Positions 1 through 8,090 of a stretch of 64,000 bases of DNA are shown here, one piece after another; the first letter of the stretch is position 1, and every line of letters starts with the position of its first letter. The DNA lies in contig NZ_CP065359.1 in assembly GCF_019904295.1 (NCBI RefSeq), positions 1,513,001-1,577,000 on the forward strand. The letters are read 5' to 3'. The DNA comes from Ruegeria sp. SCSIO 43209 (GTDB lineage: Bacteria > Pseudomonadota > Alphaproteobacteria > Rhodobacterales > Rhodobacteraceae). The position numbers were made by a program, and so were the translations under genes. A model generated the notes under the pieces. It was not told the origin of the DNA. It was given only the letters and a program-made list of their open reading frames with translations, and searched no databases.

Positions 1-498
1 AAGGTCGGCCAACTTTGCAGGCTCGGTGGTTTCACCGACGGCGGCCAGCGCCTCTTCGGGGATATTCTTGCGCACTTTTGCATAGCGCTCAAACTCGTCC
101 GCGACGGTGCGCAACAGCGCTTCGGTCGTGGTGACATCGCCCGGAATCTCGGTCAGATACTCGGCGCGCGCTTCGAAAAACTGATCGTTTTCAAGGAATT
201 CTGTGATCTGCACCCGCGCCTGCCCCTCGACAAGCACCTTCACGGTGCCATCGGGCAGTTTCAGCAGTTGCAGCACGTTGGCCAGAACGCCCGAGCGGTA
301 GATACCGTCGATTTCCGGATCATCCTCACCAGGATCAATCTGGCTGGACAACAGAATTTGCTTGTCATCCTGCATCACCTCTTCCAGGGCGCGGACCGAT
401 TTGTCACGGCCCACGAACAGCGGCACGATCATATGTGGGAAGACCACGATATCGCGCAGCGGCAGGACGGGGTATGAGGAATTCAGAGGCTCTTGCAT
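1..498 (-). CDS. lon: ATP-dependent protease Lon, N-terminal part (cut by window edge)
   Basis: Lon degrades misfolded and regulatory proteins in the cytoplasm. Only the first 166 residues are inside the window; the AAA+ and Ser-Lys protease domains lie off the left edge. The protein opens MQEPLNSSYPVLPLRDIVVF, followed by the PHMIVPLFVGR segment typical of the N-terminal substrate-binding domain of full-length Lon. The short stand-alone LON-domain proteins read differently here. The ATG at 498 is preceded by AAGGATAGAGC, a usable ribosome binding site. A heat-shock-like promoter lies about 80-107 bases upstream. Identity is confident; an intact 3' end cannot be checked. Confidence 0.93.
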   Translation of the reverse strand, partial: MQEPLNSSYPVLPLRDIVVFPHMIVPLFVGRDKSVRALEEVMQDDKQILLSSQIDPGEDDPEIDGIYRSGVLANVLQLLKLPDGTVKVLVEGQARVQITEFLENDQFFEARAEYLTEIPGDVTTTEALLRTVADEFERYAKVRKNIPEEALAAVGETTEPAKLADL

Positions 499-574
499 GC
501 TCTATCCTTATCATTGGCAAGACGGCGCTGGTCCCTGATTCAGGCAACCTTTGGCCATCTCCTGTCTTGGACGA

Positions 575-605
575 TAAAGGTGGGGCACCTGTTCCCCCAT
601 TTCAA
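575..605 (-). promoter_or_regulatory. Candidate RpoH (heat-shock) promoter of lon
   Basis: On the minus strand TTGAAA (605-600) is followed after 14 bases by CCCCACCTTTA (585-575). This is close to the classical sigma-32 pattern CTTGAAA, 13-16 bases, CCCCATnT. It lies upstream of lon, a known heat-shock gene. The same arrangement with the same spacer occurs before the SPFH gene at 3456-3483. The assignment rests on pattern matching only. Confidence 0.45.
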
Positions 606-731
606 CCTCATCGTCATTTGTCGTGATGCAGCATGACCCGATGATTTGGGGACTTCAAGGCATCCGACAGACATATCCACCGATTTTAGCGAACCCAGCA
701 TTAAAACGGGCAACAAATCATCCAGCGTGGA

Positions 732-1142
732 TCAGAACACCCTCTGCTTAGCTCGCGACAAAAAGAAGCCATGACCGACTTCGTTTCTACATTCCAAGCC
801 CTTTTTCGAGGAATGGCAGACGAACCCGCCAAACTCTCCGGTTACGCCGTAGTCTGCACGGTCAAATCCGTCCCGGTTATGGCTGACTGGTTGGCACAGC
901 ATGCGGACGGCGCCCGTATTGGTCATGAAAAAATCATGTCCCCAGTCCGACTGGCAATCCGCCGGGCGCGGGAACGCAGGCGCTCCGCTGCGCTCAATTA
1001 TGGTGCAAGACAGGTCCGAAACACTCGCCCCCTGCCCGACGACACACTGAATATTCTCGGACGGGGTTTCGAAGGTCCAGACATCCGCAAGAGATGTCGA
1101 TGCGCAAAGAACGATTGCGATAGAAACAATAAAGCGAGGCAT
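732..1142 (-). CDS. Secreted DUF6636-type protein
   Basis: A 136-residue protein with a clear signal peptide: MPRF, a hydrophobic stretch, and probable cleavage after SLA near residue 19. The mature part has six cysteines and several Gly/Trp-rich turns, which fits a small disulfide-bonded periplasmic protein. The spacing and the CVVGQ and LSC segments match the DUF6636 family found in Rhodobacterales. No catalytic motif is visible and the function is unknown. It stands alone, with about 90 bases to the neighbouring tgt stop and about 230 bases to lon. Confidence 0.75.
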   Translation of the reverse strand: MPRFIVSIAIVLCASTSLADVWTFETPSENIQCVVGQGASVSDLSCTIIERSGAPAFPRPADCQSDWGHDFFMTNTGAVRMLCQPVSHNRDGFDRADYGVTGEFGGFVCHSSKKGLECRNEVGHGFFLSRAKQRVF

Positions 1143-1234
1143 TGAATCCTCCTGAACAAAACAAATGAAAATGGTAAATAATGCGCGAACAGTATAGCAA
1201 AAAATACCGCGTTTGTCACCGCAATGGCCACAAT

Positions 1235-2365
1235 CTACAGCGGTTCAATATCGCCTTGCTCCCGAAGCGCGTGGAATTGCGATTGCCACTCTGCGAATGT
1301 GCCCTGTGAAATCGCGTCCCGCATTCCCTGCATGATTTCCTGAAAGTAATGCAGATTGTGCCAAGTCAGCAGCATGCCCGAGATCATCTCATTCGAGCGG
1401 AACACGTGATGCAAGTAGGCCCGAGAATAACTTGAACACGCGGGGCATGTGCAGTTCTCATCCAGCGGGCGTGGGTCGTCAGCATGGCGGGCGTTCTTGA
1501 TATTGACCACACCGTAACGCGTGAACACCTGCCCGGTGCGACCCGACCGCGAAGGTAGAACGCAATCCATCATATCTATCCCGCGTGCAACGGCACCTAC
1601 GATATCATCAGGCTTGCCTACGCCCATCAGATAACGCGGTTTATCCTGGGGCAAGAAGTCGGGCGCATAGTCAAGGCAGCTGAACATGGCCTCCTGCCCC
1701 TCACCCACGGCAAGGCCGCCGACGGCGTAACCTTCAAAACCGACCTGCTTAAGTGCCTCGGCACTTTCTTTCCGAAGATCTTGTTCCAGCCCGCCCTGCA
1801 TGATCCCAAACAGGGCATGTCCGGGGCGGTCTCCAAACGCTTCGCGCGACCGCGCAGCCCACCGCATCGAAAGGCGCATGGAATCGGCGATACGGTCGCG
1901 ATCGGCGGGCAGCGCAGGGCATTCATCAAAGCACATGACGATGTCCGAGCCCAAAAGCCGCTGGATTTCCATCGACCGTTCCGGCGTCAATTCGTGCTTC
2001 GAGCCATCGACGTGAGATTTAAAGGTCACGCCCTTCTCGGTCAGTTTGCGCAGACCGGCCAGCGACATCACCTGAAATCCGCCAGAATCCGTCAGGATGG
2101 GCCGGTCCCAGTTCATGAACTTGTGCAGGCCTCCCAAACGATCGATCCGCTCGGCCGTTGGGCGCAGCATCAGATGATAGGTGTTGCCCAACAGAATATC
2201 GGCACCCGTGGCGCGCACACTTTCCGGCATCATCGCCTTGACGGTCGCGGCTGTGCCCACAGGCATGAACGCCGGCGTCCGCACCTCACCGCGCGGCGTG
2301 TTGATCACGCCTGTGCGGGCCTTGCCATCGGTGGATTTCAGGTCGAAAGAAAATCGCTGGGTCAT
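1235..2365 (-). CDS. tgt: Queuine/preQ1 tRNA-ribosyltransferase (Tgt)
   Basis: Exchanges the wobble guanine 34 of GUN-anticodon tRNAs for preQ1 in queuosine synthesis. The 376-residue protein has the TGT barrel landmarks: [19 protein letters not shown] with the catalytic Asp, a later DSGG-type loop, GGLAVGEG, the second Asp in [11 protein letters not shown], and the zinc site [17 protein letters not shown] chose the ATG at 2365 because an AAGG ribosome binding site precedes it and the encoded MTQRFSF is the usual family start. An in-frame ATG at 2419 would add 18 residues unlike the family. It follows the nucleoside hydrolase on the same strand by 63 bases. Confidence 0.95.
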   Translation of the reverse strand: MTQRFSFDLKSTDGKARTGVINTPRGEVRTPAFMPVGTAATVKAMMPESVRATGADILLGNTYHLMLRPTAERIDRLGGLHKFMNWDRPILTDSGGFQVMSLAGLRKLTEKGVTFKSHVDGSKHELTPERSMEIQRLLGSDIVMCFDECPALPADRDRIADSMRLSMRWAARSREAFGDRPGHALFGIMQGGLEQDLRKESAEALKQVGFEGYAVGGLAVGEGQEAMFSCLDYAPDFLPQDKPRYLMGVGKPDDIVGAVARGIDMMDCVLPSRSGRTGQVFTRYGVVNIKNARHADDPRPLDENCTCPACSSYSRAYLHHVFRSNEMISGMLLTWHNLHYFQEIMQGMRDAISQGTFAEWQSQFHALREQGDIEPL

Positions 2366-2428
2366 GGTAACGCCTTGGATCGCTGAACCGGGCAGGCTTT
2401 GCCCGATCTGCAAGGGCATTGCAACCCG

Positions 2429-3340
2429 TCAGGGCAGCGAGGCTACACGGTCCGTAAACAGGCGCACCACCCCTGCCCCATCGACATCCCGGCACACTCG
2501 CACTGGTGGCCGTGCAGGGTCAGGACGAGTCGCACCGATCTCAGCCCCGTCCAACGCCACATGCAAACCCGTTTCGACCATTTCGAACATCGGTTCATGG
2601 GTGCAGGCGATAACGGCAGTCGAGTCATGCAATCCGCACCCTTCAAGCCCACCGATCTCTTTGTAGAACTTTAAATAGAAGCGCGAGATATCACGCAGAA
2701 AACCACCCATGTCAGGGGAACGTTCAGCGAGCGCATCAAAATCAGCGGTCTCGTAGAGCGTTTTCAGAGTCACATCCAATCCCACCAGAATCGTAGGCGG
2801 CGGCGCGGCAAAGACTTCGTCTGCAGCTTTGGCATCGTGATAGATATTCGCCTCGGCATGTTCGGTGATGTTGCCCGGGCAGTACACGGCCCCGCCCATG
2901 ATGACGAGCTTGCCAAGATTCTCTGTAAACTCAGGGTCCAATCGCATGGCATCAGCGATATTGGTCAATGGCCCAACCGCGCATACGACCAGCTCTCCGC
3001 GATGGCTGCGCGCCATGTCGACAAGAAACTCTGCGGCGGACAGGGCGTGGTTTTCGCCTATCTCATCAATCTGGGTCAGGTCACCAAAGCCTTCGGGGCC
3101 GTGCACATGTTCCGAAGGTGAATGCGTGGTCTCCCCCAAAGCGAATGGCGCGCCTTGGGCCACGGGTATGCCCAGCCTCAGTTTGTCCACCAGAAACCGC
3201 GCATTGCGGCTGGATTGATGCACATGGGTGTTGCCGAACACGGTGGTCAGGCCGATCAGGTCAATTTCGGACGCAGCGGCGGCATAGGCAATGGCCATTG
3301 CGTCGTCGATGCCGGGGTCTGTATCGATAATCAGTTTCAT
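2429..3340 (-). CDS. Inosine-uridine preferring nucleoside hydrolase
   Basis: Splits ribonucleosides into base and ribose for salvage. The start MKLIIDTDPGIDDAMAI is the signature Asp cluster that binds calcium in the IUNH family. VVCAVGPLTNIA and the late GLHDSTAV motif with His-Asp complete the active site. Length from the ATG at 3340 is 303 residues, normal for the family. An upstream in-frame ATG at 3358 adds six residues but places extra sequence before the conserved strand, so 3340 is preferred. Substrate preference cannot be read. It probably shares a transcript with tgt. Confidence 0.92.
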   Translation of the reverse strand: MKLIIDTDPGIDDAMAIAYAAAASEIDLIGLTTVFGNTHVHQSSRNARFLVDKLRLGIPVAQGAPFALGETTHSPSEHVHGPEGFGDLTQIDEIGENHALSAAEFLVDMARSHRGELVVCAVGPLTNIADAMRLDPEFTENLGKLVIMGGAVYCPGNITEHAEANIYHDAKAADEVFAAPPPTILVGLDVTLKTLYETADFDALAERSPDMGGFLRDISRFYLKFYKEIGGLEGCGLHDSTAVIACTHEPMFEMVETGLHVALDGAEIGATRPDPARPPVRVCRDVDGAGVVRLFTDRVASLP

Positions 3341-3455
3341 CCTCGTCCGATAACGCAAACACCAGTGGGATGCAAAGCTGCCACAAAAGGGAATTTCTGG
3401 CCGGTATGAACGCTTTCACAGATTTGCATTCCAGCCTGTACAATCCATACCAGAG

Positions 3456-3483
3456 TTGAAATTGAGCGATTCAATCCCCATAT
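3456..3483 (+). promoter_or_regulatory. Candidate RpoH (heat-shock) promoter of the SPFH-NfeD operon
   Basis: TTGAAA at 3456-3461, a 14-base spacer, then CCCCATAT at 3476-3483. This matches the sigma-32 consensus except for the leading C. A transcript from it would have a leader of about 25 bases before the ATG at 3516. SPFH/NfeD proteins act in membrane quality control, so heat-shock control is plausible. The same pattern and spacing stand upstream of lon in this window. Confidence 0.55.
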
Positions 3484-3515
3484 GTATACCATAGTACACA
3501 ATAAATGAGGACAGT

Positions 3516-4406
3516 ATGATAGAAGACCAGATTATCGGACTGATTACTTCGAACATTATCTACCTGCTGGCAGCGGCGCTTATTGCCATTGTCATCTTCA
3601 AGGGCATCAAGATCGTGCCTCAATCCGAGAAATACGTTGTTGAACGGTTTGGCCGCCTGCATTCGGTGCTTGGGCCCGGGATCAATTTTATCGTTCCTTT
3701 TCTAGATGTTGCCCGCCACAAGATATCCATCCTTGAGCGTCAGTTGCCAAACGCAACGCAAGACGCAATTACCAAGGACAATGTTCTGGTGCAGATCGAT
3801 ACTTCGGTGTTCTACCGCATTCTCGAGCCGGAAAAGACGGTCTATCGCATCCGCGATGTCGACGGTGCGATTGCAACGACTGTAGCCGGTATCGTCCGCG
3901 CCGAGATCGGTAAGATGGACCTGGATGAAGTGCAATCGAACCGGGCGCAACTGATTGAACGTATTCAGGAAAGCGTAGAAACCGCTGTTGACGATTGGGG
4001 GATCGAAGTAACCCGCGCCGAGATTCTGGACGTAAATCTTGATCAGGCCACTCGTGACGCGATGTTGCAACAATTGAACGCCGAACGTGCCCGCCGCGCA
4101 CAGGTCACCGAGGCCGAGGGCCAAAAGCGTGCCGTTGAGCTGCAGGCAGATGCCGAACTTTATGCGGCAGAGCAGACCGCCAAGGCCCGCCGAATCTCGG
4201 CTGAGGCCGAAGCTTATGCGACTCAGGTCGTAGCAAAGGCCATTCAGGACAACGGGCTGGAAGCGGCACAGTATCAGGTTGCGTTGAAACAGGTGGAATC
4301 GCTGAACGCCCTGGGCAACGGCACCGGCTCGCAGACCATCGTTGTGCCTGCAAACGCACTTGAAGCCTTCGGCAATGCCTTTAACATGCTTAAAGGAGGA
4401 AAATGA
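3516..4406 (+). CDS. qmcA: SPFH/stomatin-family membrane protein (QmcA type)
   Basis: A 296-residue SPFH (band 7) protein of the kind that forms large membrane-anchored assemblies and works with FtsH-type proteolysis. One N-terminal membrane segment spans about residues 10-30 (LITSNIIYLLAAALIAIVIF). It is followed by the SPFH core (SEKYVVERFGRLHSVLGPG) and a long Ala/Glu/Arg-rich helix from about 185 to 250 that should form coiled coil. The C-terminus carries the conserved PANALEAFGNAFNML-type tail. The stop overlaps the nfeD start by 4 bases, so the pair is translationally coupled. A heat-shock-like promoter precedes it. Confidence 0.92.
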   Translation: MIEDQIIGLITSNIIYLLAAALIAIVIFKGIKIVPQSEKYVVERFGRLHSVLGPGINFIVPFLDVARHKISILERQLPNATQDAITKDNVLVQIDTSVFYRILEPEKTVYRIRDVDGAIATTVAGIVRAEIGKMDLDEVQSNRAQLIERIQESVETAVDDWGIEVTRAEILDVNLDQATRDAMLQQLNAERARRAQVTEAEGQKRAVELQADAELYAAEQTAKARRISAEAEAYATQVVAKAIQDNGLEAAQYQVALKQVESLNALGNGTGSQTIVVPANALEAFGNAFNMLKGGK

Positions 4407-4684
4407 TGGCCGATCCTTTCTGGCTGACGTGGTGGATTTGGTTGGCCGGAGCGCTCGCTCTGGGCATCCTTGAGGTCGCGCTGCCCGGCTTCATTTTCCT
4501 GGGTTTTGCCATCGGTGCAGCCATTACCGGGGTGGTTTTGCTGATCCCTGGCCTCACGCCATCCCTGCCCGTTCTGCTGTTGATATTTGCTGTTCTGTCA
4601 CTGGTCGCATGGCTGGTTCTGCGCCGTATGTTTGCCTTGCCGCACGGCCAAGTCAAAACCTTCAAGCACGACATCAACGACTGA
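4403..4684 (+). CDS. NfeD-like membrane protein
   Basis: A 93-residue partner of SPFH proteins. The N-terminal two thirds contain three membrane segments (WWIWLAGALALGILEVALPG, then FIFLGFAIGAAITGVVLLI, then LLLIFAVLSLVAWLVL). The tail is short, so this is the short NfeD1b-type form without the ClpP-like protease domain. The soluble OB-fold is reduced to about 20 residues. It begins inside the SPFH stop codon (ATGATG), the usual arrangement for this pair. A strong hairpin starts six bases after its stop. Confidence 0.88.
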   Translation: MMADPFWLTWWIWLAGALALGILEVALPGFIFLGFAIGAAITGVVLLIPGLTPSLPVLLLIFAVLSLVAWLVLRRMFALPHGQVKTFKHDIND

Positions 4685-4689
4685 TCTGT

Positions 4690-4714
4690 CGTGGCGCCCT
4701 GATCAGGCGCCACG
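4690..4714 (+). terminator. Hairpin downstream of nfeD
   Basis: A perfect 9-bp stem (CGTGGCGCC with GGCGCCACG) around a 7-base loop, starting 6 bases after the nfeD stop. No T-run follows, so it is either a transcript 3'-end protector or a weak terminator ahead of the SufT-like gene. Confidence 0.4.
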
Positions 4715-4779
4715 GCACCTCTGGACGCTGCCCAGCACTTTCCCTATATAATTTCTCAGGTAACAGACCCGAGGCATCA

Positions 4780-5142
4780 ATGACCCACCCCAGTGAACAG
4801 TTCGAAGGCAGCCCTCTGATCGCTCCCTCGACCATCGATCACCCGCTCTACGAACCCGTGGTCGAAGCTTGCCGGACGGTGTTTGACCCAGAAATACCGG
4901 TCAATATCTACGATCTCGGTCTGATCTATACGATCGACATCACCGGAGAAAACGCGGTCAAGGTGATCATGACCCTCACTGCGCCAGGTTGTCCTGTCGC
5001 AGGCGAAATGCCCGGTTGGATCGTGGAAGCAATCGAACCCGTTGCTGGCGTCAAAGAGGTCGACGTCGAACTGACTTGGGAGCCACCTTGGGGCATGGAA
5101 ATGATGTCAGATGAAGCCCGGCTTGAGCTGGGTTTCATGTAA
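4780..5142 (+). CDS. sufT: SufT-like Fe-S assembly factor (DUF59/MIP18 family)
   Basis: A 120-residue MIP18-family protein involved in maturation of Fe-S proteins. Conserved features: the DPEIPVNIYDLGLIY segment, the TLTAPGCPVAGEMP motif with the functional cysteine, and the PPWGMEMMSDEARLELG C-terminal stretch. I place the start at ATG 4780 because the reading frame upstream of it has no family similarity and crosses the nfeD hairpin. The gene lies about 800 bases from a SufA-type carrier at 5935, but no other suf gene is in view. Confidence 0.9.
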   Translation: MTHPSEQFEGSPLIAPSTIDHPLYEPVVEACRTVFDPEIPVNIYDLGLIYTIDITGENAVKVIMTLTAPGCPVAGEMPGWIVEAIEPVAGVKEVDVELTWEPPWGMEMMSDEARLELGFM

Positions 5143-5409
5143 CTCTCGACTTACTCACAAAAAACATGGCGATGTTACAAAACGGTGTACTGCGTGTTAC
5201 TTAACCGTTTTCATGTTGTCACAATGCTGGGTCACAAGGTCCTCAGGTACTGACCCAGTGATTAAGCATGCGTTTTTCGATCTGCTGGACGTGCTGGCGC
5301 AGGATGTTGAGTCGCGGGCGTCTTATCCGATTGCCCCGCTAAATTGACATACTTCGTGAATTGCATGGGCCTCTGACCATAGCCATCCCCCATTCAATGG
5401 GCCCATTCC
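5143..5409. other. Intergenic region without a supported gene
   Basis: Between the SufT-like stop and the terminator I see only an 8-bp inverted repeat (5227-5234 with 5251-5258, 16-base loop). A short open frame on the plus strand ends near 5347. It has no usable start context or recognisable protein, so I do not call it. Confidence 0.5.
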
Positions 5410-5440
5410 GGGCCGCTCTTGCCCGAGAGCGGCCCTTTTT
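5410..5440. terminator. Bidirectional intrinsic terminator
   Basis: A perfect 10-bp GC-rich stem (5410-5419 with 5426-5435), 6-base loop, then TTTTT at 5436-5440. It serves the plus-strand SufT-like gene. It also lies just after the stop of the minus-strand gene at 5447. Confidence 0.85.
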
Positions 5441-5446
5441 GTTTGA

Positions 5447-5770
5447 TTATTCGATGCTACAGGTCGATTTGATTTCAGCAGCGCGCGCGTCCAGCTCTTT
5501 AATATAGTCGCCTGACAGCATCTTCAGGTGCTTGCTCTCGGTTCCTGTGACGAGACCCAGCAAGGCGCCGGCAGGGAGGATCGAGAACACGCTTTCAGCC
5601 TGCTGGTCCTCGGCATGTTTCTTTTCAGCTGCGATTGCGCGCAGATCACCGGGTGCGGTAGCACAGTTGACCGGGTGCCGTTTTGTGTCATCTATCGCAA
5701 ATGCCGCAGACGCGGACGCCAGCAACATAGATGTGAAAATGGCTGCTCCTGCCCAGTTCTGCGCTCTCAT
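5447..5770 (-). CDS. Small secreted protein of unknown function
   Basis: A 107-residue protein with a signal peptide (hydrophobic stretch about residues 8-25, cleavage probably after AFA). The mature part has two cysteines (near residues 36 and 104) that could form a disulfide, and a central hydrophobic Gly/Ala/Leu segment. I do not recognise a family. The frame, signal peptide and downstream terminator support a real gene. It is monocistronic, with the plus-strand sufA-like gene starting 165 bases away. Confidence 0.65.
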   Translation of the reverse strand: MRAQNWAGAAIFTSMLLASASAAFAIDDTKRHPVNCATAPGDLRAIAAEKKHAEDQQAESVFSILPAGALLGLVTGTESKHLKMLSGDYIKELDARAAEIKSTCSIE

Positions 5771-5876
5771 CGATCCAACCCTCTCTGGAATGCCTGTCCT
5801 TTACTTCAGGTACGCTAAAGCTTTGCGCACCATCGTGACAACCCTGCTCGGAGCGTGTATTTGAACAGGCTCTCTC

Positions 5877-5905
5877 TTGAGCCCGGCGCGTGTCGGCCTT
5901 AGATT
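5877..5905 (+). promoter_or_regulatory. Probable sigma-70-type promoter of the sufA-like gene
   Basis: TTGAGC at 5877-5882, a 17-base spacer, and TAGATT at 5900-5905. This leaves a leader of about 25 bases to the ATG at 5935, which is preceded by GGAG. Confidence 0.5.
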
Positions 5906-5934
5906 AGAGATAACGCGCGATAACGGAGCCCACC

Positions 5935-6300
5935 ATGTTTGGCATTCCCGGCAAACAAGCCGTGACCATGACACCTAAAGCTGCTGAACAGATTGTTCGG
6001 CTTATGAAATCCGGCGGTCACACCGGATTGCGCATTGGCGTCAAGAAAGGCGGCTGTGCGGGGATGGAATACACCATGGACTACGTCGATGATGCCGACC
6101 CAAACGACGAAGTGGTCGAGCAGGATGGCGCGCGTGTAATGATCGCCCCGATGGCACAGATGTTCCTGTTCGGAACCGAGATCGACTACGAGGTTTCACT
6201 GCTTGAGGCCGGTTTCAAGTTCCGAAACCCGAATGTAGTCGATGCATGCGGATGCGGAGAATCGATCAAGTTCGACGAAACCTTGGCTGAACAACGCTAA
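5935..6300 (+). CDS. sufA: A-type Fe-S carrier protein (SufA/IscA/ErpA family)
   Basis: A 121-residue HesB/IscA-family protein that receives Fe-S clusters and passes them to apo-enzymes. The three ligand cysteines are visible: one in KKGGCAGMEY and two in the C-terminal CGCGES motif. Length and motif spacing fit the A-type carriers. A GGAG ribosome binding site stands 7 bases before the ATG. Its stop overlaps the convergent dioxygenase gene by 4 bases. Which paralogue (SufA, IscA or ErpA) it is cannot be decided without a tree. Confidence 0.9.
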   Translation: MFGIPGKQAVTMTPKAAEQIVRLMKSGGHTGLRIGVKKGGCAGMEYTMDYVDDADPNDEVVEQDGARVMIAPMAQMFLFGTEIDYEVSLLEAGFKFRNPNVVDACGCGESIKFDETLAEQR

Positions 6301-7211
6301 CTCGCAGCTTTTAGGTGGACGTAGGTCTCATTAAATCGCCGCGTCAGGTGCTCTCCGGCGCGGATCGTGGCGCATGAACCCGGCGGCGCAACATTTGTGT
6401 CGTAAGAAGGATTAAAGAACAACGGAACCGAGATCCTCTCGTTCACGCTGCCTTTGACCCTATGCTCGGTCGCTTTGACTTCTCCTGCCGTCCAAAACTC
6501 CAGCATCTCCCCGAAATTGATTATGAATTGTCCCGGCGTGGCGTTTACAGCTTGCCAATCGCCATCAGGCATACGAACTTCCAGACCCGGAGTGCCGTCC
6601 GTGGCCAGCAAAGTCAGGCAGCCATAATCCGTATGCGCGCCGATACCAAAGTCCTTTTCTCCCGCCCAATCAGGGCGTTGCGGATAGAAGTTACCGCGCA
6701 GCAGCGCCATTGGTGTATCAAAGGCGGCATCAAAACTGTTTGGATCCCTACCGATGGCAATCGCAATCGCGCGCAAAACGCGAATGGCAACTGAGCAGGC
6801 GTCTGAATAGTAACTCTGGATCGTTCTCCGAAAGGCGTCAGCCCCGTCTGGCCAGAGATTTGGGGCATACACACTTAATCCCCGCCCCGCATAGGGATCA
6901 TCGGCTGGCAGTTCAAAACCGCTATCAAAGACTTCTTTGAAATCCGGGTTCGCCCTGAGATCCACCTGTTCGGAACGCGGCGCACCCCAACCGCGGTTGG
7001 CACCCGTAGCTGCCATATCGACGCTCTGCTTGATCTCATCGGGTTGACGAAAAAAATCGCGATACGCGTCAATCACCAGCTGCACACGGGCGGCATCGAG
7101 GCCGGAATTGGAGATTGTTAGAAATCCGATCTGGCGAACAGCATGTCTCAGCTTTTCCATTTCAGCTGGATCACGCAGATCCAATTTGGCGAGATCGAGA
7201 TCATCTATCAT
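6297..7211 (-). CDS. 2-oxoglutarate/Fe(II)-dependent oxygenase, isopenicillin N synthase-like
   Basis: A non-haem iron oxygenase of the IPNS/plant-type 2OG family. The iron ligands are His and Asp in GIGAHTDYGCLT and the distal His in KATEHRV; RISVPLFF supplies the RxS motif that binds 2-oxoglutarate. I chose the ATG at 7211 (304 residues) because GGAGG stands five bases before it. A GTG at 7250 would add 13 residues. The substrate is unknown; relatives in this group are often annotated broadly. It is convergent with sufA and divergent from tpiA. Confidence 0.85.
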   Translation of the reverse strand: MIDDLDLAKLDLRDPAEMEKLRHAVRQIGFLTISNSGLDAARVQLVIDAYRDFFRQPDEIKQSVDMAATGANRGWGAPRSEQVDLRANPDFKEVFDSGFELPADDPYAGRGLSVYAPNLWPDGADAFRRTIQSYYSDACSVAIRVLRAIAIAIGRDPNSFDAAFDTPMALLRGNFYPQRPDWAGEKDFGIGAHTDYGCLTLLATDGTPGLEVRMPDGDWQAVNATPGQFIINFGEMLEFWTAGEVKATEHRVKGSVNERISVPLFFNPSYDTNVAPPGSCATIRAGEHLTRRFNETYVHLKAAS

Positions 7212-7331
7212 GCCATCCTCCGCAACAACGCGCGCAATGTGTCCCGACACGTAGCGCTATGCAACCGGAATTGTCAGCCCCGCCTGCGGGTGATATCCGA
7301 GGGTTCAAAGCAGAAAAACGGAGGGATCGCG

Positions 7332-8081
7332 ATGCGGCGTAAGTTGGCGGCAGGCAACTGGAAAATGAACGGAACTGGCGTTGCGCTGAGCGAGTTGGAA
7401 GCGTTGAAAGCCTCGCACCCATCTTCTGCGGTAGAAATCCTGATATGCCCACCAGCCACTTTGCTTCATCGCGCGGCAAATACGGTTGAAGGTTCGGGCA
7501 TTACCGTTGGTGGCCAAGACTGCCACGCGGCGCTCTCGGGTGCGCATACCGGGGATCTGAGTGCCGAGATGCTGTTGGATGCAGGGTCGAGCGCAGTGAT
7601 CCTTGGCCATTCCGAGCGCCGTGAAGATCATGCTGAGCAGAACGAAGACATCCGTGCCAAAGCCCGCACCGCCATGGATGCAGGCCTGAAGACGATCATC
7701 TGCGTCGGTGAAAGCCTTGAGCAGCGCGAAGCAGCAAATACTCTGGATATCATCGGTGGACAGATGTCGGGTTCGATCCCGGATCAAGCGACAGGCGAGA
7801 ACCTGATTGTCGCATATGAGCCGATCTGGGCCATCGGCACCGGCAAGGTTCCAACTTTGGAAGAGATCGGAGAAGTGCACGATTTCATACGCGCACGTCT
7901 GGAACGCCGATTTGGCGAAGGTGTCGGCCGGTCAGTCCGCCTGCTGTATGGCGGATCGGTCAAACCCGGTAATGCTGCCGAGATTTTTGGCGTTTCAAAT
8001 GTTGACGGAGCGTTGGTGGGTGGTGCCAGTCTGAAAGCAAATGATTTCTCGGGCATCATTCAGGCGCTTGAAAGCGCCTGA
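7332..8081 (+). CDS. tpiA: Triose-phosphate isomerase
   Basis: Interconverts dihydroxyacetone phosphate and glyceraldehyde 3-phosphate. The 249-residue protein shows the substrate lysine in AAGNWKMNG, the catalytic His in VILGHSERR, the catalytic Glu in VAYEPIWAIGTG and the phosphate loops LLYGGSVKP and GALVGGASL. The ATG at 7332 follows GGAGGG with good spacing; the open frame extends further upstream but without family sequence. A 9-bp hairpin overlaps its stop codon. The next gene is convergent. Confidence 0.97.
   Translation: MRRKLAAGNWKMNGTGVALSELEALKASHPSSAVEILICPPATLLHRAANTVEGSGITVGGQDCHAALSGAHTGDLSAEMLLDAGSSAVILGHSERREDHAEQNEDIRAKARTAMDAGLKTIICVGESLEQREAANTLDIIGGQMSGSIPDQATGENLIVAYEPIWAIGTGKVPTLEEIGEVHDFIRARLERRFGEGVGRSVRLLYGGSVKPGNAAEIFGVSNVDGALVGGASLKANDFSGIIQALESA
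8060..8081. terminator. Hairpin at the tpiA stop codon
   Basis: TCAGGCGCT and AGCGCCTGA pair around TGAA, forming a 9-bp stem that includes the tpiA stop. There is no T-run, so termination strength is uncertain. It separates tpiA from the convergent deaminase gene, which ends at 8091. Confidence 0.4.
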
Positions 8082-8090
8082 TCGCCAACC

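Noticed and set aside
268..1145. Plus-strand open frames opposite lon and the DUF6636 gene
   Set aside because: They are antisense to genes with clear domain or signal-peptide evidence and show no protein-like pattern.
5111..5347. Open frame after the SufT-like gene
   Set aside because: No ribosome binding site at a sensible start, begins within the preceding gene, and the translation resembles no protein I know.
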